From assembly GCA_024695225.1 (NCBI GenBank), contig JAILIO010000164.1:1-15674 (forward strand): a stretch of DNA of 15,674 nt, read 5' to 3'. Numbering within the stretch: position 1 is the first letter of the stretch; every line of letters begins with the position of its first letter. The DNA is from Lachnospiraceae bacterium (lineage in GTDB: Bacteria; Bacillota; Clostridia; Lachnospirales; Lachnospiraceae). The translations under genes were made by a program, and so were the position numbers. Under the pieces are notes generated by a model. It ran no database searches. It was not told the DNA's origin and was given only the letters and a program-made list of their open reading frames with translations. Of this stretch, positions 1 to 7,370 are shown piece by piece.

Positions 1-2
1 GG

Positions 3-728
3 GAATACGATCTGGATCTTGTGACTACGGCTCCCGGAGTCGTATATCACATCTATCTGACAGACGGAACCATGATGGAACTCACAAATCCTTCAAACCT
101 TCCGGATCCTTCCTCCATAGACCATATAGAGGAACCGGTGGTATCAGCCGAGATCATGGTGACCACGGAATATATAGGTGCCATAATGCAGCTGTGCCAG
201 GAAAGGCGCGGCGTATATGTCGCCACCGATTACCTCGCCGGAGGGCGGGCATTGCTCAAATACGATCTTCCTTTAAATGAGATCATATATGATTTTTTTG
301 ATGCCCTGAAGTCCAGGTCCAGAGGCTATGCTTCCTTTGAGTACGAGCTCAAAGGCTACGAGCGCTCAAAGATGCTGAAACTGGATATCCTGATAAATCA
401 TGAGCAGGTGGATGCCCTGTCCTTTATCGTCTTCGAGGGTTCCGCATACGAGCGGGGCAGGAAGATGTGTGAAAAACTGAAGGGAGAGATCCCGAGACAT
501 CTCTTCGAGATCCCCATACAGGCTGCGGCCGGCGGCAGGATCATCGCCAGAGAGACTGTAAAGGCGCTGAGAAAGGATGTTCTGGCCAAGTGTTACGGCG
601 GAGATGTTTCCAGAAAGAAGAAATTGCTGGAAAAACAGAAGGAAGGCAAGAAGAGGATGCGCCAGATCGGTACAGTCACCGTCCCACAGAGTGCTTTTAT
701 GAGCGTGCTGAAACTGGATGAAGACTGA
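3..728 (+). CDS. lepA: Elongation factor 4 (LepA), C-terminal part, cut by window start
   Basis: LepA is a ribosome-associated translational GTPase that helps ribosomes assemble or resume under stress. Only about 241 C-terminal residues of a roughly 600-residue protein are present; the reading frame is open from base 3, so the GTPase domain lies off the window. The visible part starts with the EYDLDL and TTAPGVVYHIYL segment of the translation-factor domains. It ends with the LepA-specific basic tail (KKKLLEKQKEGKKRMRQIG followed by VPQSAFMSVLK), which tells it from EF-G. A GTG at 21 is an internal valine codon, not a start. The stop overlaps the start of hemW by 11 bases, the usual lepA-hemW arrangement in Firmicutes. 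Identification is very secure. Confidence 0.97.
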   Translation, partial: EYDLDLVTTAPGVVYHIYLTDGTMMELTNPSNLPDPSSIDHIEEPVVSAEIMVTTEYIGAIMQLCQERRGVYVATDYLAGGRALLKYDLPLNEIIYDFFDALKSRSRGYASFEYELKGYERSKMLKLDILINHEQVDALSFIVFEGSAYERGRKMCEKLKGEIPRHLFEIPIQAAAGGRIIARETVKALRKDVLAKCYGGDVSRKKKLLEKQKEGKKRMRQIGTVTVPQSAFMSVLKLDED

Positions 729-1929
729 AAGAAAACCGGTATCTGTGTATGTCCACATACCTTTTTGCGTAAAGAAGTGCCTGTACTGCGACTTTCTGTC
801 ATTTCCGGGGACTGCTGCCATGATGGCGGAATACGGGGAAAACCTTATCCGGGAGATTTCCGCGGCAGTATGTTATCTTGATATATCAAATTATTATGTA
901 AACACGATATATATAGGTGGAGGGACTCCATCCATTGTTTCAGAGACTTTAATAGAAGAAATATTATGTAAACTTGCTCCGCTGCTCACTGATGATCCCG
1001 AGATCTCCATGGAGGTCAATCCCGGCACTCTCAAGGGAAGGGAAGGGCAGATGAAGGCGCAAGTCTATGTCAGATCCGGGATAAACCGCGTGAGCATAGG
1101 CCTGCAGAGTGCAGATGACAGTGTGCTTAAAAGGATCGGCAGGATACACGATCACAGGGATTTCCTTGAGACCCTGGACATATTGCGGAATGCAGGCATA
1201 TCCAACATAAATGCGGATATCATGCAGGATCTTCCGGATACTGATCACAAAACATATATGGATACCCTGGAAAGGGTCATCAAACTGGATCTCCGGCATA
1301 TTTCGTCCTACAGCCTGATATTGGAAGAGGGGACTCCCTTATATGAACAAAGGGATAGCTTCACATTTCCCGATGAGGACGAGGACCGGAGGATATACCG
1401 GGATAACTGCCGGATATTGAAGGAGTCCGGGTTTGAGCAGTATGAGATCTCAAATTTTTCAAAGCCGGGATTCGAATGCAGGCATAATATCACGTACTGG
1501 GAAAGGGGAGATTACTTGGGGCTCGGCCTTGGAGCATCTTCCTGTATGGGTGATGTGCGCTGGAAAAACCCTTCGGATATGGGGGTTTATGGGAAATATA
1601 CAGAGCATCTGTCTTTTGCGTGCGAGGCTGCAGATACGGAACATAACGGTCTTTTACTTTTTCCGGATAACATGTACTCTGAGGAAGTAGAGAAGCTTGA
1701 AAATAAGGATATAATTTCCGAGACCATGTTCCTGGGACTCAGGATGACCCGCGGGATAGATGAAGAGGTTTTCAGGAGACGGTTTGGCAAAAGCCTCAGG
1801 GATATATACGGCAGGAAGATCGATGACCTGATACAGTCAGGTGTGCTCTCAGAGGGGGAAGGCAGGTTATTCCTCACCGATTACGGCGTAGATGTGAGCA
1901 ACCTGGTCTTTGAAGAACTGCTGTTATGA
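718..1929 (+). CDS. hemW: HemW-type radical SAM protein (heme chaperone, HemN-like)
   Basis: This is a 403-residue radical SAM protein of the HemN/HemW group. Residues 17-24 hold the CxxxCxxC iron-sulfur motif (C17, C21, C24), followed directly by D25-F26. HemN coproporphyrinogen dehydrogenases carry a further Cys (CxC) here, and its absence points to HemW, a heme-binding chaperone, rather than to the decarboxylating enzyme. GGGTPS at 67-72 is the family's SAM-contacting glycine motif. The C-terminal 100 residues (from about NKDIISETMFLGLR) match the HemN_C domain. Many database entries name such proteins oxygen-independent coproporphyrinogen III oxidase. The ATG lies inside lepA (11-base overlap), so translation is probably coupled. 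In many Firmicutes hrcA-grpE-dnaK follows; here a permease does. Confidence 0.93.
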   Translation: MKTERKPVSVYVHIPFCVKKCLYCDFLSFPGTAAMMAEYGENLIREISAAVCYLDISNYYVNTIYIGGGTPSIVSETLIEEILCKLAPLLTDDPEISMEVNPGTLKGREGQMKAQVYVRSGINRVSIGLQSADDSVLKRIGRIHDHRDFLETLDILRNAGISNINADIMQDLPDTDHKTYMDTLERVIKLDLRHISSYSLILEEGTPLYEQRDSFTFPDEDEDRRIYRDNCRILKESGFEQYEISNFSKPGFECRHNITYWERGDYLGLGLGASSCMGDVRWKNPSDMGVYGKYTEHLSFACEAADTEHNGLLLFPDNMYSEEVEKLENKDIISETMFLGLRMTRGIDEEVFRRRFGKSLRDIYGRKIDDLIQSGVLSEGEGRLFLTDYGVDVSNLVFEELLL

Positions 1930-1944
1930 ATATTATTTCTTATA

Positions 1945-1953
1945 TGTTATGAT
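1945..1953 (+). promoter_or_regulatory. Candidate extended -10 promoter before the AEC permease
   Basis: TG at 1945-1946, one base, then TATGAT at 1948-1953 form an extended -10 element. No convincing -35 hexamer is seen 17-18 bases upstream, where it would overlap the hemW stop. It would place transcription start about 30 bases before the permease ATG. This is inference from pattern only. Confidence 0.4.
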
Positions 1954-1989
1954 CGAAAAACAAGCATAGCTTATTTTGGGAGGGACGAT

Positions 1990-2919
1990 ATGAATCCTGT
2001 GATCGAAGTTGTGAATACCGTACTGCCTGTGCTTATCATGCTGGGAGCGGGGGTGGTCTGCAGAAGGAAGGAACTGATAAGCAGAGACGGGGTAAACGCC
2101 CTTAAAAATGTGGCGGTCAATATCTGTCTGCCGGCTGTGATGCTGAACGCCTTTGCCACCATGCATTATTCCATGGACAATGTGATCGTTGCAGTCATGA
2201 TGTTCCTTGTGTGTGTTCTGGCCTGGGGACTTGGAAAGGCGATGAACTCCTTCCTTAAGACATCACCGTTCCTTCCCTTCCTGACTACCGGGTTTGAAGC
2301 CGGAATGCTGGGATATTCCCTTTTTGCCCTTCTCTACGGACCGGAAAATATCTCTGATTTTGCATGTGTGGATCTGGGACAGGTCCTGTTCGTTTTCACC
2401 CTTTATAAAATGCTTTTGGGAAGGGAGAACAATGAAAAGACCGATTATGGGAATCTGTTTTCTGAGATGATCAAATCTCCCACCATAATAGCCATAATCG
2501 CAGGTGTCCTCCTGGGCGCCACCGGGATATATGAAGCCCTTATCCCCTCAGGCATCAGCAGCGTTATCGACGCCTGCACTTCATTTATCAGCAATCCCAC
2601 AGCGGGCATAATACTCATATCTGTGGGCTACGACCTGGTGCTGGACAATATCCCCTGGGCAGGGGTTCTGAAGACAACCTTTTCAAGGATACTGATAATG
2701 ATAGTGCTTCGCATCGCTGCCGGTTTTGTGGTTGATGCGTTTTCCATGGGAGAGGGGCTTAAGATGGCTATGAATATGATGTTCATACTGCCTCCGCCCT
2801 ATGTGCTTCCCGTATTTGCCGACGATGAAGAACAGAGAAATTATGTATCTTCATCACTGTCTGTAATAACACTTGTAACCGTATTGGGATTTGTGATATT
2901 GGCCGTAGTGCAGGCCTGA
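1990..2919 (+). CDS. AEC-family (auxin efflux carrier-like) permease
   Basis: A 309-residue, highly hydrophobic protein with about ten membrane-spanning stretches, the usual size for the AEC family (Mem_trans, PF03547). The N-terminal VLPVLIMLGAGVVCRRKELIS followed by ALKNVAVNICLPAVML, and the C-terminal PPPYVLPVFADD segment with a last hydrophobic helix, are typical. Bacterial AEC members export or import small organic anions such as malate, malonate or amino acids; the substrate cannot be read from the sequence. The start is supported by GGGAGGG at 1978-1984, five bases before the ATG. It stands 60 bases after hemW with a possible promoter of its own, and 10 bases before maf, so it is probably co-transcribed with maf. 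Confidence 0.88.
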   Translation: MNPVIEVVNTVLPVLIMLGAGVVCRRKELISRDGVNALKNVAVNICLPAVMLNAFATMHYSMDNVIVAVMMFLVCVLAWGLGKAMNSFLKTSPFLPFLTTGFEAGMLGYSLFALLYGPENISDFACVDLGQVLFVFTLYKMLLGRENNEKTDYGNLFSEMIKSPTIIAIIAGVLLGATGIYEALIPSGISSVIDACTSFISNPTAGIILISVGYDLVLDNIPWAGVLKTTFSRILIMIVLRIAAGFVVDAFSMGEGLKMAMNMMFILPPPYVLPVFADDEEQRNYVSSSLSVITLVTVLGFVILAVVQA

Positions 2920-2929
2920 GGACAATATA

Positions 2930-3523
2930 ATGACATCTGTGATATATACGGGGTATGAAGTGGTTTTGGCTTCCGCATCACCCAGAAGGAAGGAATTGAT
3001 GGATCGCACCGGGATCAGATATCTGATCGACCCCTCCGATGTGGATGAAAATGTGGATGTCAAAGATCCGGGGGAGGCTGTAAGGGAATTGTCCCGGAGG
3101 AAAGCTTTAAAAGGGCTGGAAAGCCATCCCGGAGCTGTGGTGATAGGGGCTGATACAGTGGTCTCGTTGAACGGCAGTATTCTCGGTAAACCCGCTGACC
3201 GGGAGGATGCATTCCGGATGCTCACCGGACTGTCCGGGCAGATCCACCAGGTTTATACCGGGGTGACACTTGCGAAAAAGGAAGACAATGGAAAGATCCT
3301 GCAGGACACATTCTCCGTGTGTACTGAGGTGGAGATGTATGAAAACACGGAGGAGATGATCCGGTGGTATATTTCCACAGGAGAGCCTTTGGACAAGGCC
3401 GGCGCCTACGGAATACAGGGCATGGGCACTTTCCTGATAAAAGAGATAAAGGGAAATTATGACAATGTGGTGGGACTGCCCGTGGCTGAACTCATAAGAC
3501 ATCTTCCTGCATTCGTGCCGTAA
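2930..3523 (+). CDS. maf: Maf/YhdE-like nucleoside triphosphate pyrophosphatase
   Basis: A 197-residue Maf protein. The family hydrolyses dTTP, UTP or modified nucleoside triphosphates to monophosphates and pyrophosphate, a house-cleaning role also linked to septum formation. The N-terminal signature SASPRRKEL is at residues 15-23 and the catalytic aspartate lies in GADTVV (D75). ILGKPADREDA, YTGV and AYGIQGMG complete the conserved pocket. Length and motif order are normal. The ATG is 10 bases after the permease stop with a weak Shine-Dalgarno (GAGGA at 2918-2922). An in-frame ATG further in would remove the SASPRR motif, so the first ATG is favoured. Confidence 0.94.
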   Translation: MTSVIYTGYEVVLASASPRRKELMDRTGIRYLIDPSDVDENVDVKDPGEAVRELSRRKALKGLESHPGAVVIGADTVVSLNGSILGKPADREDAFRMLTGLSGQIHQVYTGVTLAKKEDNGKILQDTFSVCTEVEMYENTEEMIRWYISTGEPLDKAGAYGIQGMGTFLIKEIKGNYDNVVGLPVAELIRHLPAFVP

Positions 3524-3529
3524 ATGGTA

Positions 3530-3559
3530 TTGCGTTTTCACTGTACTTTATAGTAAAAT
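3530..3559 (+). promoter_or_regulatory. Candidate sigma-A promoter before the HD-domain gene
   Basis: TTGCGT at 3530-3535 and TAAAAT at 3554-3559 are separated by 18 bases, an acceptable housekeeping-type promoter in the 72-base gap after maf. Transcription would start about 30 bases before the TTG start codon of the next gene. Confidence 0.5.
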
Positions 3560-3595
3560 AACTTGTGGTTTCGTTCTTGCAAGGGAGGATAAAAA

Positions 3596-4690
3596 TTGAA
3601 ATTTGTAAAGATTGATGATCTCAAATCTGGCATGAGGCTTGCAAGACCCGTATATTCAAAGAATGGCGTTCTTCTTTACGACAGGAATTCAAGGCTGAAC
3701 GAAGTCGCGATCATGAGTATAAGGAATTTCGGCCTCATGGGAATGTTTATTCTGGAACCCGCAGAGCCTGTGCCGCCTATGACCCAGGCAGATATCGATT
3801 TCGAGAGATTCCAGACCATGACGGTCTTTTCCATCAAGGATGAGCTTGAATATATGCTCAATAACAGCAAGCCTTCCAAAATGCCCGTCATAGTGGCCAG
3901 CATAATAAAGAATTACGGTCATTTAGAGGATAAGATCAATTTCAATCAGGACCTTCGGAGTAAGGAGGATGCCATATTCAGGCACACCCTGAACACATCC
4001 ATGCTGTGCGCCATGATAGGACACAGGATGAATATCCTTCCGTCTGAACAGAATGATGTGGTGACTGCGTCAATAGTCCATGAACTGGGAAAGCTTATAG
4101 CCAAAAAGTCCCTGCCTGACATAGGGGAGGAGATACCTGAGTCATATATGACCAGAGGCTTTGACCTGATAGAGTCCATGTACACCAGCCAGCCGGCTAT
4201 CAAGAGGATATGTACCCAGGCCCACAGAGGAAAGATCGTTCCAAATCCCAAGATGACTCTTGGGGGCAGGATCCTCATAGTGGCCAATTTCTTTGACAAG
4301 ATGACCGCCATGCATGCGGCAGGGGAACCTGCTTCGGAGGTTGCGGCTATCAAAGCTCTTATGGCAGATCCCGAGATCTTTCCCAAGGATGCGGTCCAGG
4401 CCCTTATCGACAGCGTGAACATTCTGTCTCCCGGAGTGTCTGTGGAATTGTCTACAGGAGACAAGGCGCTGGTCCTCAGTGAAAATACGGACGATGTTCT
4501 TCGTCCCATGCTGCTCACATTCAGGGACAATACCATCATGGACCTGGGCAGCAGAGGGTATGAAGACATAGAGATATTAGACGTTATGAAGACTATGGAT
4601 AACCGTCATGTGATGGATACGGATGCCCTGACGAAGATGGGATTTGGTTCTTCCGCGCCGGAATTCGTGGAAGCTCCCTCTGAAACCTGA
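3596..4690 (+). CDS. Degenerate HD-GYP-like domain protein
   Basis: A 364-residue protein laid out like an HD-GYP cyclic-di-GMP phosphodiesterase: an N-terminal module (residues 1-60, KIDDLKSGMRLARPVYSKNG) as found before many HD-GYP domains, an HD-type helical core (about 125-290) and a short beta-rich tail (about 292-345). Core landmarks are recognisable but changed. The first histidine is kept (FRHTLNTSML, H130). The HD dipeptide of HDIGK is H162-E163 in VHELGKL. The HHE-xx-DGxGYP region is reduced to QAHRGKIVPNP (H210), without GYP. The VADxFDA segment reads VANFFDKMT, with N231 where the family has a metal-binding Asp. Catalysis is therefore doubtful; a sensor or c-di-GMP/protein-binding role is an inference. 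The start is TTG, set by GGGAGGA six bases upstream, because no ATG fits the conserved N-terminus. Confidence 0.8.
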   Translation: MKFVKIDDLKSGMRLARPVYSKNGVLLYDRNSRLNEVAIMSIRNFGLMGMFILEPAEPVPPMTQADIDFERFQTMTVFSIKDELEYMLNNSKPSKMPVIVASIIKNYGHLEDKINFNQDLRSKEDAIFRHTLNTSMLCAMIGHRMNILPSEQNDVVTASIVHELGKLIAKKSLPDIGEEIPESYMTRGFDLIESMYTSQPAIKRICTQAHRGKIVPNPKMTLGGRILIVANFFDKMTAMHAAGEPASEVAAIKALMADPEIFPKDAVQALIDSVNILSPGVSVELSTGDKALVLSENTDDVLRPMLLTFRDNTIMDLGSRGYEDIEILDVMKTMDNRHVMDTDALTKMGFGSSAPEFVEAPSET

Positions 4691-4738
4691 TATACCATTG
4701 GTTTTCAAAACAGAGAAAAACTGACAAAGGAGAGACAT

Positions 4739-5932
4739 ATGGGAAAAAAAATGACAGAACATGTTGAATGGACAGGAAAGATAGACTGGGAACTCAAGAC
4801 ATTCCACGGACATGAGCTCTCGACCCACAGAGGATCATCTTACAATTCCTATCTGGTAAAGGGAGAGAAGACAGCCCTTCTGGATACTGTGTGGGGACCT
4901 TACAGAAAGGAATTTGTGGACAATCTGCAAGTTTCACCGGGGCTTGACAAGATAGACTATGTCATAATGAACCACAATGAGCCGGATCACAGCGGATCAC
5001 TTCCGGAACTTATGAAAAAGATACCGGATGTGCCCGTGTACTGCACCGCAAACGGAGAGAAGATCATAAGGGGAGAGTATCATCTGGATCTGAATTTCCA
5101 TGTGGTGAAGACCGGAGACACTCTTGATCTCGGAGACGGCGTTGTCCTGACCTTCATCGAAGCTCCCATGCTTCATTGGCCGGATACCATGTTCACATAT
5201 CTGAACGCTGACGGCGGTATCCTTTTCTCAAACGATGGATTCGGACAGCATCTGGCGGCAAACGAACTGTATGCGGATACTGCCGATGAGAGTGAGCTCT
5301 ACTACGAGGCTATGAAGTACTATGCAAATATCCTGAATACATATTCTCCCATGGTGACCGCCAAGATAAAAGCCATCCTGGGAATGAACCTGCCGCTCTC
5401 CATCATCGCCCCCAGCCACGGTCTTATATGGAGAAAGGATCCCCAGCAGATCGTAAATAAATACCTTGAATGGGCAGATGCCTATCAGGAGGACAGGATC
5501 ACAGTGATATATGACACCATGTGGAATTCCACCAGAAGGATGGCAGAGTGCATATCCGAGGGAATAGGGGAGGCATCCCCCGGAACCACAGTAAAAGTCA
5601 TGGATGCTTCCGTAGCCGACAAAAATGATATCCTCACGGAGATCTTCCGTTCAAAGGCAATAGTGGTAGGATCTCCCACCATAAACAACACCGTGTCCTA
5701 TGCCATAGCCGGTCTTCTGGATATGGCAAAGGGCCTTAAGTTCAAGAAAAAGAAGGCTGCAGCCTTCGGTTCATACGGATGGAGCGGTGAAGGCTGTAAG
5801 GTGGTGACAGGTTTCTTGAAAGAAGCCGGCTTTGATGTAGTAAATGACGGCATCAGAGTGATGTGGGCTCCGGATCAGGCGGCTCTGGATTCCTGCACAG
5901 AGTTTGGAAGGGAATTCGTAAAAGCTCTGTGA
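4739..5932 (+). CDS. A-type flavodiiron protein (FprA family)
   Basis: A 397-residue flavodiiron protein, a cytoplasmic enzyme that reduces O2 to water or NO to N2O and protects anaerobes. The metallo-beta-lactamase-like half carries the diiron ligands: H79-x-E81-x-D83-H84 (HNEPDH), H146 (in MLHWPDTMF), D166 (in FSNDGFGQH) and H227 (in PSHGLIWR), a complete set. The C-terminal flavodoxin domain begins near ITVIYDTMWNST (about residue 254) and includes SPTINNT and SYGWSGEG. No rubredoxin or flavin reductase domain is fused, so electrons come from a separate partner, which is not in this window. Start: AAGGAGAG at 4727-4734 and ATG at 4739; the next ATG, at codon 5, is less well placed. It follows the HD-domain gene by 48 bases with no clear terminator or promoter between them. 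Confidence 0.95.
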   Translation: MGKKMTEHVEWTGKIDWELKTFHGHELSTHRGSSYNSYLVKGEKTALLDTVWGPYRKEFVDNLQVSPGLDKIDYVIMNHNEPDHSGSLPELMKKIPDVPVYCTANGEKIIRGEYHLDLNFHVVKTGDTLDLGDGVVLTFIEAPMLHWPDTMFTYLNADGGILFSNDGFGQHLAANELYADTADESELYYEAMKYYANILNTYSPMVTAKIKAILGMNLPLSIIAPSHGLIWRKDPQQIVNKYLEWADAYQEDRITVIYDTMWNSTRRMAECISEGIGEASPGTTVKVMDASVADKNDILTEIFRSKAIVVGSPTINNTVSYAIAGLLDMAKGLKFKKKKAAAFGSYGWSGEGCKVVTGFLKEAGFDVVNDGIRVMWAPDQAALDSCTEFGREFVKAL

Positions 5933-5962
5933 AACGGACCGCCGCATTTCCCGGAAAAATTG

Positions 5963-7114
5963 TCATTTTGTAAAATAGGTTGCTGATATCTGTTTTGCGG
6001 CTCCCTTCAGGCACATTCTGAGAAGCACCTGTATCAGTCCCGGCAGGGATATGACAAGGCGGTTTGAGATATCGTTATATATCTGATCTACGGACCTGGG
6101 GTCTGTGGTGAGGGCATCCCATATGATGGATTCTCCCTCGTCCAGTCCCCGGGGTCTTTTTATCTCCAGCACAGATTTCCCTTGATGAGACTCTTTGGAA
6201 AGATCTTCTTCGATATAGTTTTCACATAAAAGATCCTCCACAAATTCCCGTGGGGTGATCGCCATTCCCGCCCCCTGCTTTATGAGCCTGTTGCAGCCCG
6301 CAGACAGGTTTTCATTTACCCTGCCGGGGACTGCGTAAACATCCCGACCCTGTTCCAGGGCCATGTCTGCTGTGATCAGGGAACCGGACCTCACCCTTGC
6401 CTCGACCACCAGGACTGCCTGCGAAAGCCCGCTGATGATCCGGTTCCTTGCGGGAAAGAACTGTTTCAGTGGCTGGGCTGAAGGATATCTTTCGGATATC
6501 ACGGCCCCTGTCTCCTTAAGTTTTTCATAAAGCCTTCGGTTTTCTTTTGGGTAGCAGATGTCGCAGCCGCATCCCAGAACTCCTGCGCTGTATCCTCCTG
6601 CATCCACTGCGGCATTTTGTGATATGGAGTCAATGCCTGCCGCCATACCGCTGATGACCTGTATCTTCTGCTCCCCAAGCTGTCTGCCAAACTCGGATGC
6701 CACCAGTTTCCCGTAGGAAGAGCAGGCCCTGGCTCCCACTATTGCAACTGCGGGGGCGCTGTCACTTGGAAGTTTTCCGTAGTAGTACAGACATATGGGC
6801 GGGCTGCTTATGGCCAGAAGCCTTTTTGGATAATCAGGGTCCAGGACCGATACGAACTTCATTCCGGAAGACACTACAGGCTCCCAGAGGGAATCGGGAT
6901 CCGGTCCGTTTGCTGCCTCTTTCAGGGCTTTTTCCTCAGAGGGCGTCATGTTGGGAAAGGCCTGTTTTTTTTCTTTTATGTCCATTCTATAGGCGTCACC
7001 GGGACTGCCTGCGTGCCTTATCATGCGGAGTATTCCTTCATTTCTGAGCTTGTCTGTGTGTACAAACCAGTTTATGTATTTATGTTCCTCATTTCTGTCA
7101 TCATCGTTGTACAT
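5963..7114 (-). CDS. dprA: DNA processing protein DprA
   Basis: A 383-residue DprA/Smf protein, which binds incoming single-stranded DNA and loads RecA in natural transformation. It is also present in many non-competent bacteria. The N-terminal helical region (1-100) precedes the Rossmann-like core, with IVGARACSSYG (125-135), SGMAAGID (155-162), GCGCDICYPKEN (181-192), FPARNRIISGL (220-230) and GSLITADMALEQGRDVYAVPG (from 244). The usual AH after the GID motif reads SQ (165-166), a mild departure. A C-terminal winged-helix domain (about 324-383) is present, so the protein is full length. Start: AAAAGGAGGGACCT directly precedes the ATG on the minus strand. It is downstream of yifB, separated by the 72-bp repeats and a hairpin. 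The stop faces fprA with only 30 bases between. Confidence 0.95.
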   Translation of the reverse strand: MYNDDDRNEEHKYINWFVHTDKLRNEGILRMIRHAGSPGDAYRMDIKEKKQAFPNMTPSEEKALKEAANGPDPDSLWEPVVSSGMKFVSVLDPDYPKRLLAISSPPICLYYYGKLPSDSAPAVAIVGARACSSYGKLVASEFGRQLGEQKIQVISGMAAGIDSISQNAAVDAGGYSAGVLGCGCDICYPKENRRLYEKLKETGAVISERYPSAQPLKQFFPARNRIISGLSQAVLVVEARVRSGSLITADMALEQGRDVYAVPGRVNENLSAGCNRLIKQGAGMAITPREFVEDLLCENYIEEDLSKESHQGKSVLEIKRPRGLDEGESIIWDALTTDPRSVDQIYNDISNRLVISLPGLIQVLLRMCLKGAAKQISATYFTK

Positions 7115-7138
7115 AGGTCCCTCCTTTTATCTGAACCT

Positions 7139-7161
7139 GATCCGGTCTGTCAGACCGGATC
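7139..7161. repeat. Perfect inverted repeat (10-bp stem, 3-nt loop) upstream of dprA
   Basis: GATCCGGTCT at 7139-7148 pairs perfectly with AGACCGGATC at 7152-7161 around a 3-base loop. It lies in the dprA leader, about 15 bases before the dprA ribosome binding site. Neither strand has a run of Ts after it, so it does not look like a Rho-independent terminator. It may stabilise or process the yifB-dprA transcript, or serve as an operator. It sits at the edge of the 72-bp array and its right arm aligns with the start of a repeat unit. Confidence 0.65.
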
Positions 7162-7370
7162 GTTTATATTTACGTATCGAAACAGCCTGTATCCACAGAA
7201 CGATCTGCCTGTAGCGGAAGTTTAACTGAGACCGCATATATCTACGGATAGAAACAGCCTGTATCCACAGAACGATCTGCCTGTAGCGGAAATGTAACTT
7301 AGATCGCATATTTTTTCGGATCGAAACTGGCTATATCCTGTATCTGAGATCGTTCATCCTGTAGCATACG
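7152..7370 (-). repeat. 72-bp tandem repeat, about 2.5 copies plus a degenerate copy in the yifB 3' end
   Basis: The two best units are 7179-7250 and 7251-7322, exactly 72 bp apart; their first 41 bases (starting GAAACAGCCTGTATCC) are identical and I count 64 of 72 matches overall. A degenerate unit starts at 7323 and continues over the yifB stop codon into its last codons (CTGTAGC recurs at 7359, six bases later than the period predicts). Part of a unit lies to the left (7152-7178). On the minus strand the units read in the yifB frame as FRYRQIVLWIQAVSIR plus eight more residues. No homologous copy elsewhere in the window was seen. Confidence 0.9.

Noticed and set aside
366..821. A 151-codon minus-strand frame opposite lepA and hemW
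   Set aside because: It is antisense to two secure genes, has no recognisable domain, and is typical of the shadow frames in this window.
5933..5976. Bidirectional terminator between convergent fprA and dprA
   Set aside because: Only five-base A/T-only inverted repeats (AAAAT/ATTTT) are present, partly inside dprA. They are too weak to call, so how the converging transcripts end is unclear.
7127..7309. A 60-codon minus-strand ORF made of the 72-bp repeats as an independent gene
   Set aside because: It has no good ribosome binding site before the ATG at 7309 and is better explained as repeat copies in frame with the end of yifB.
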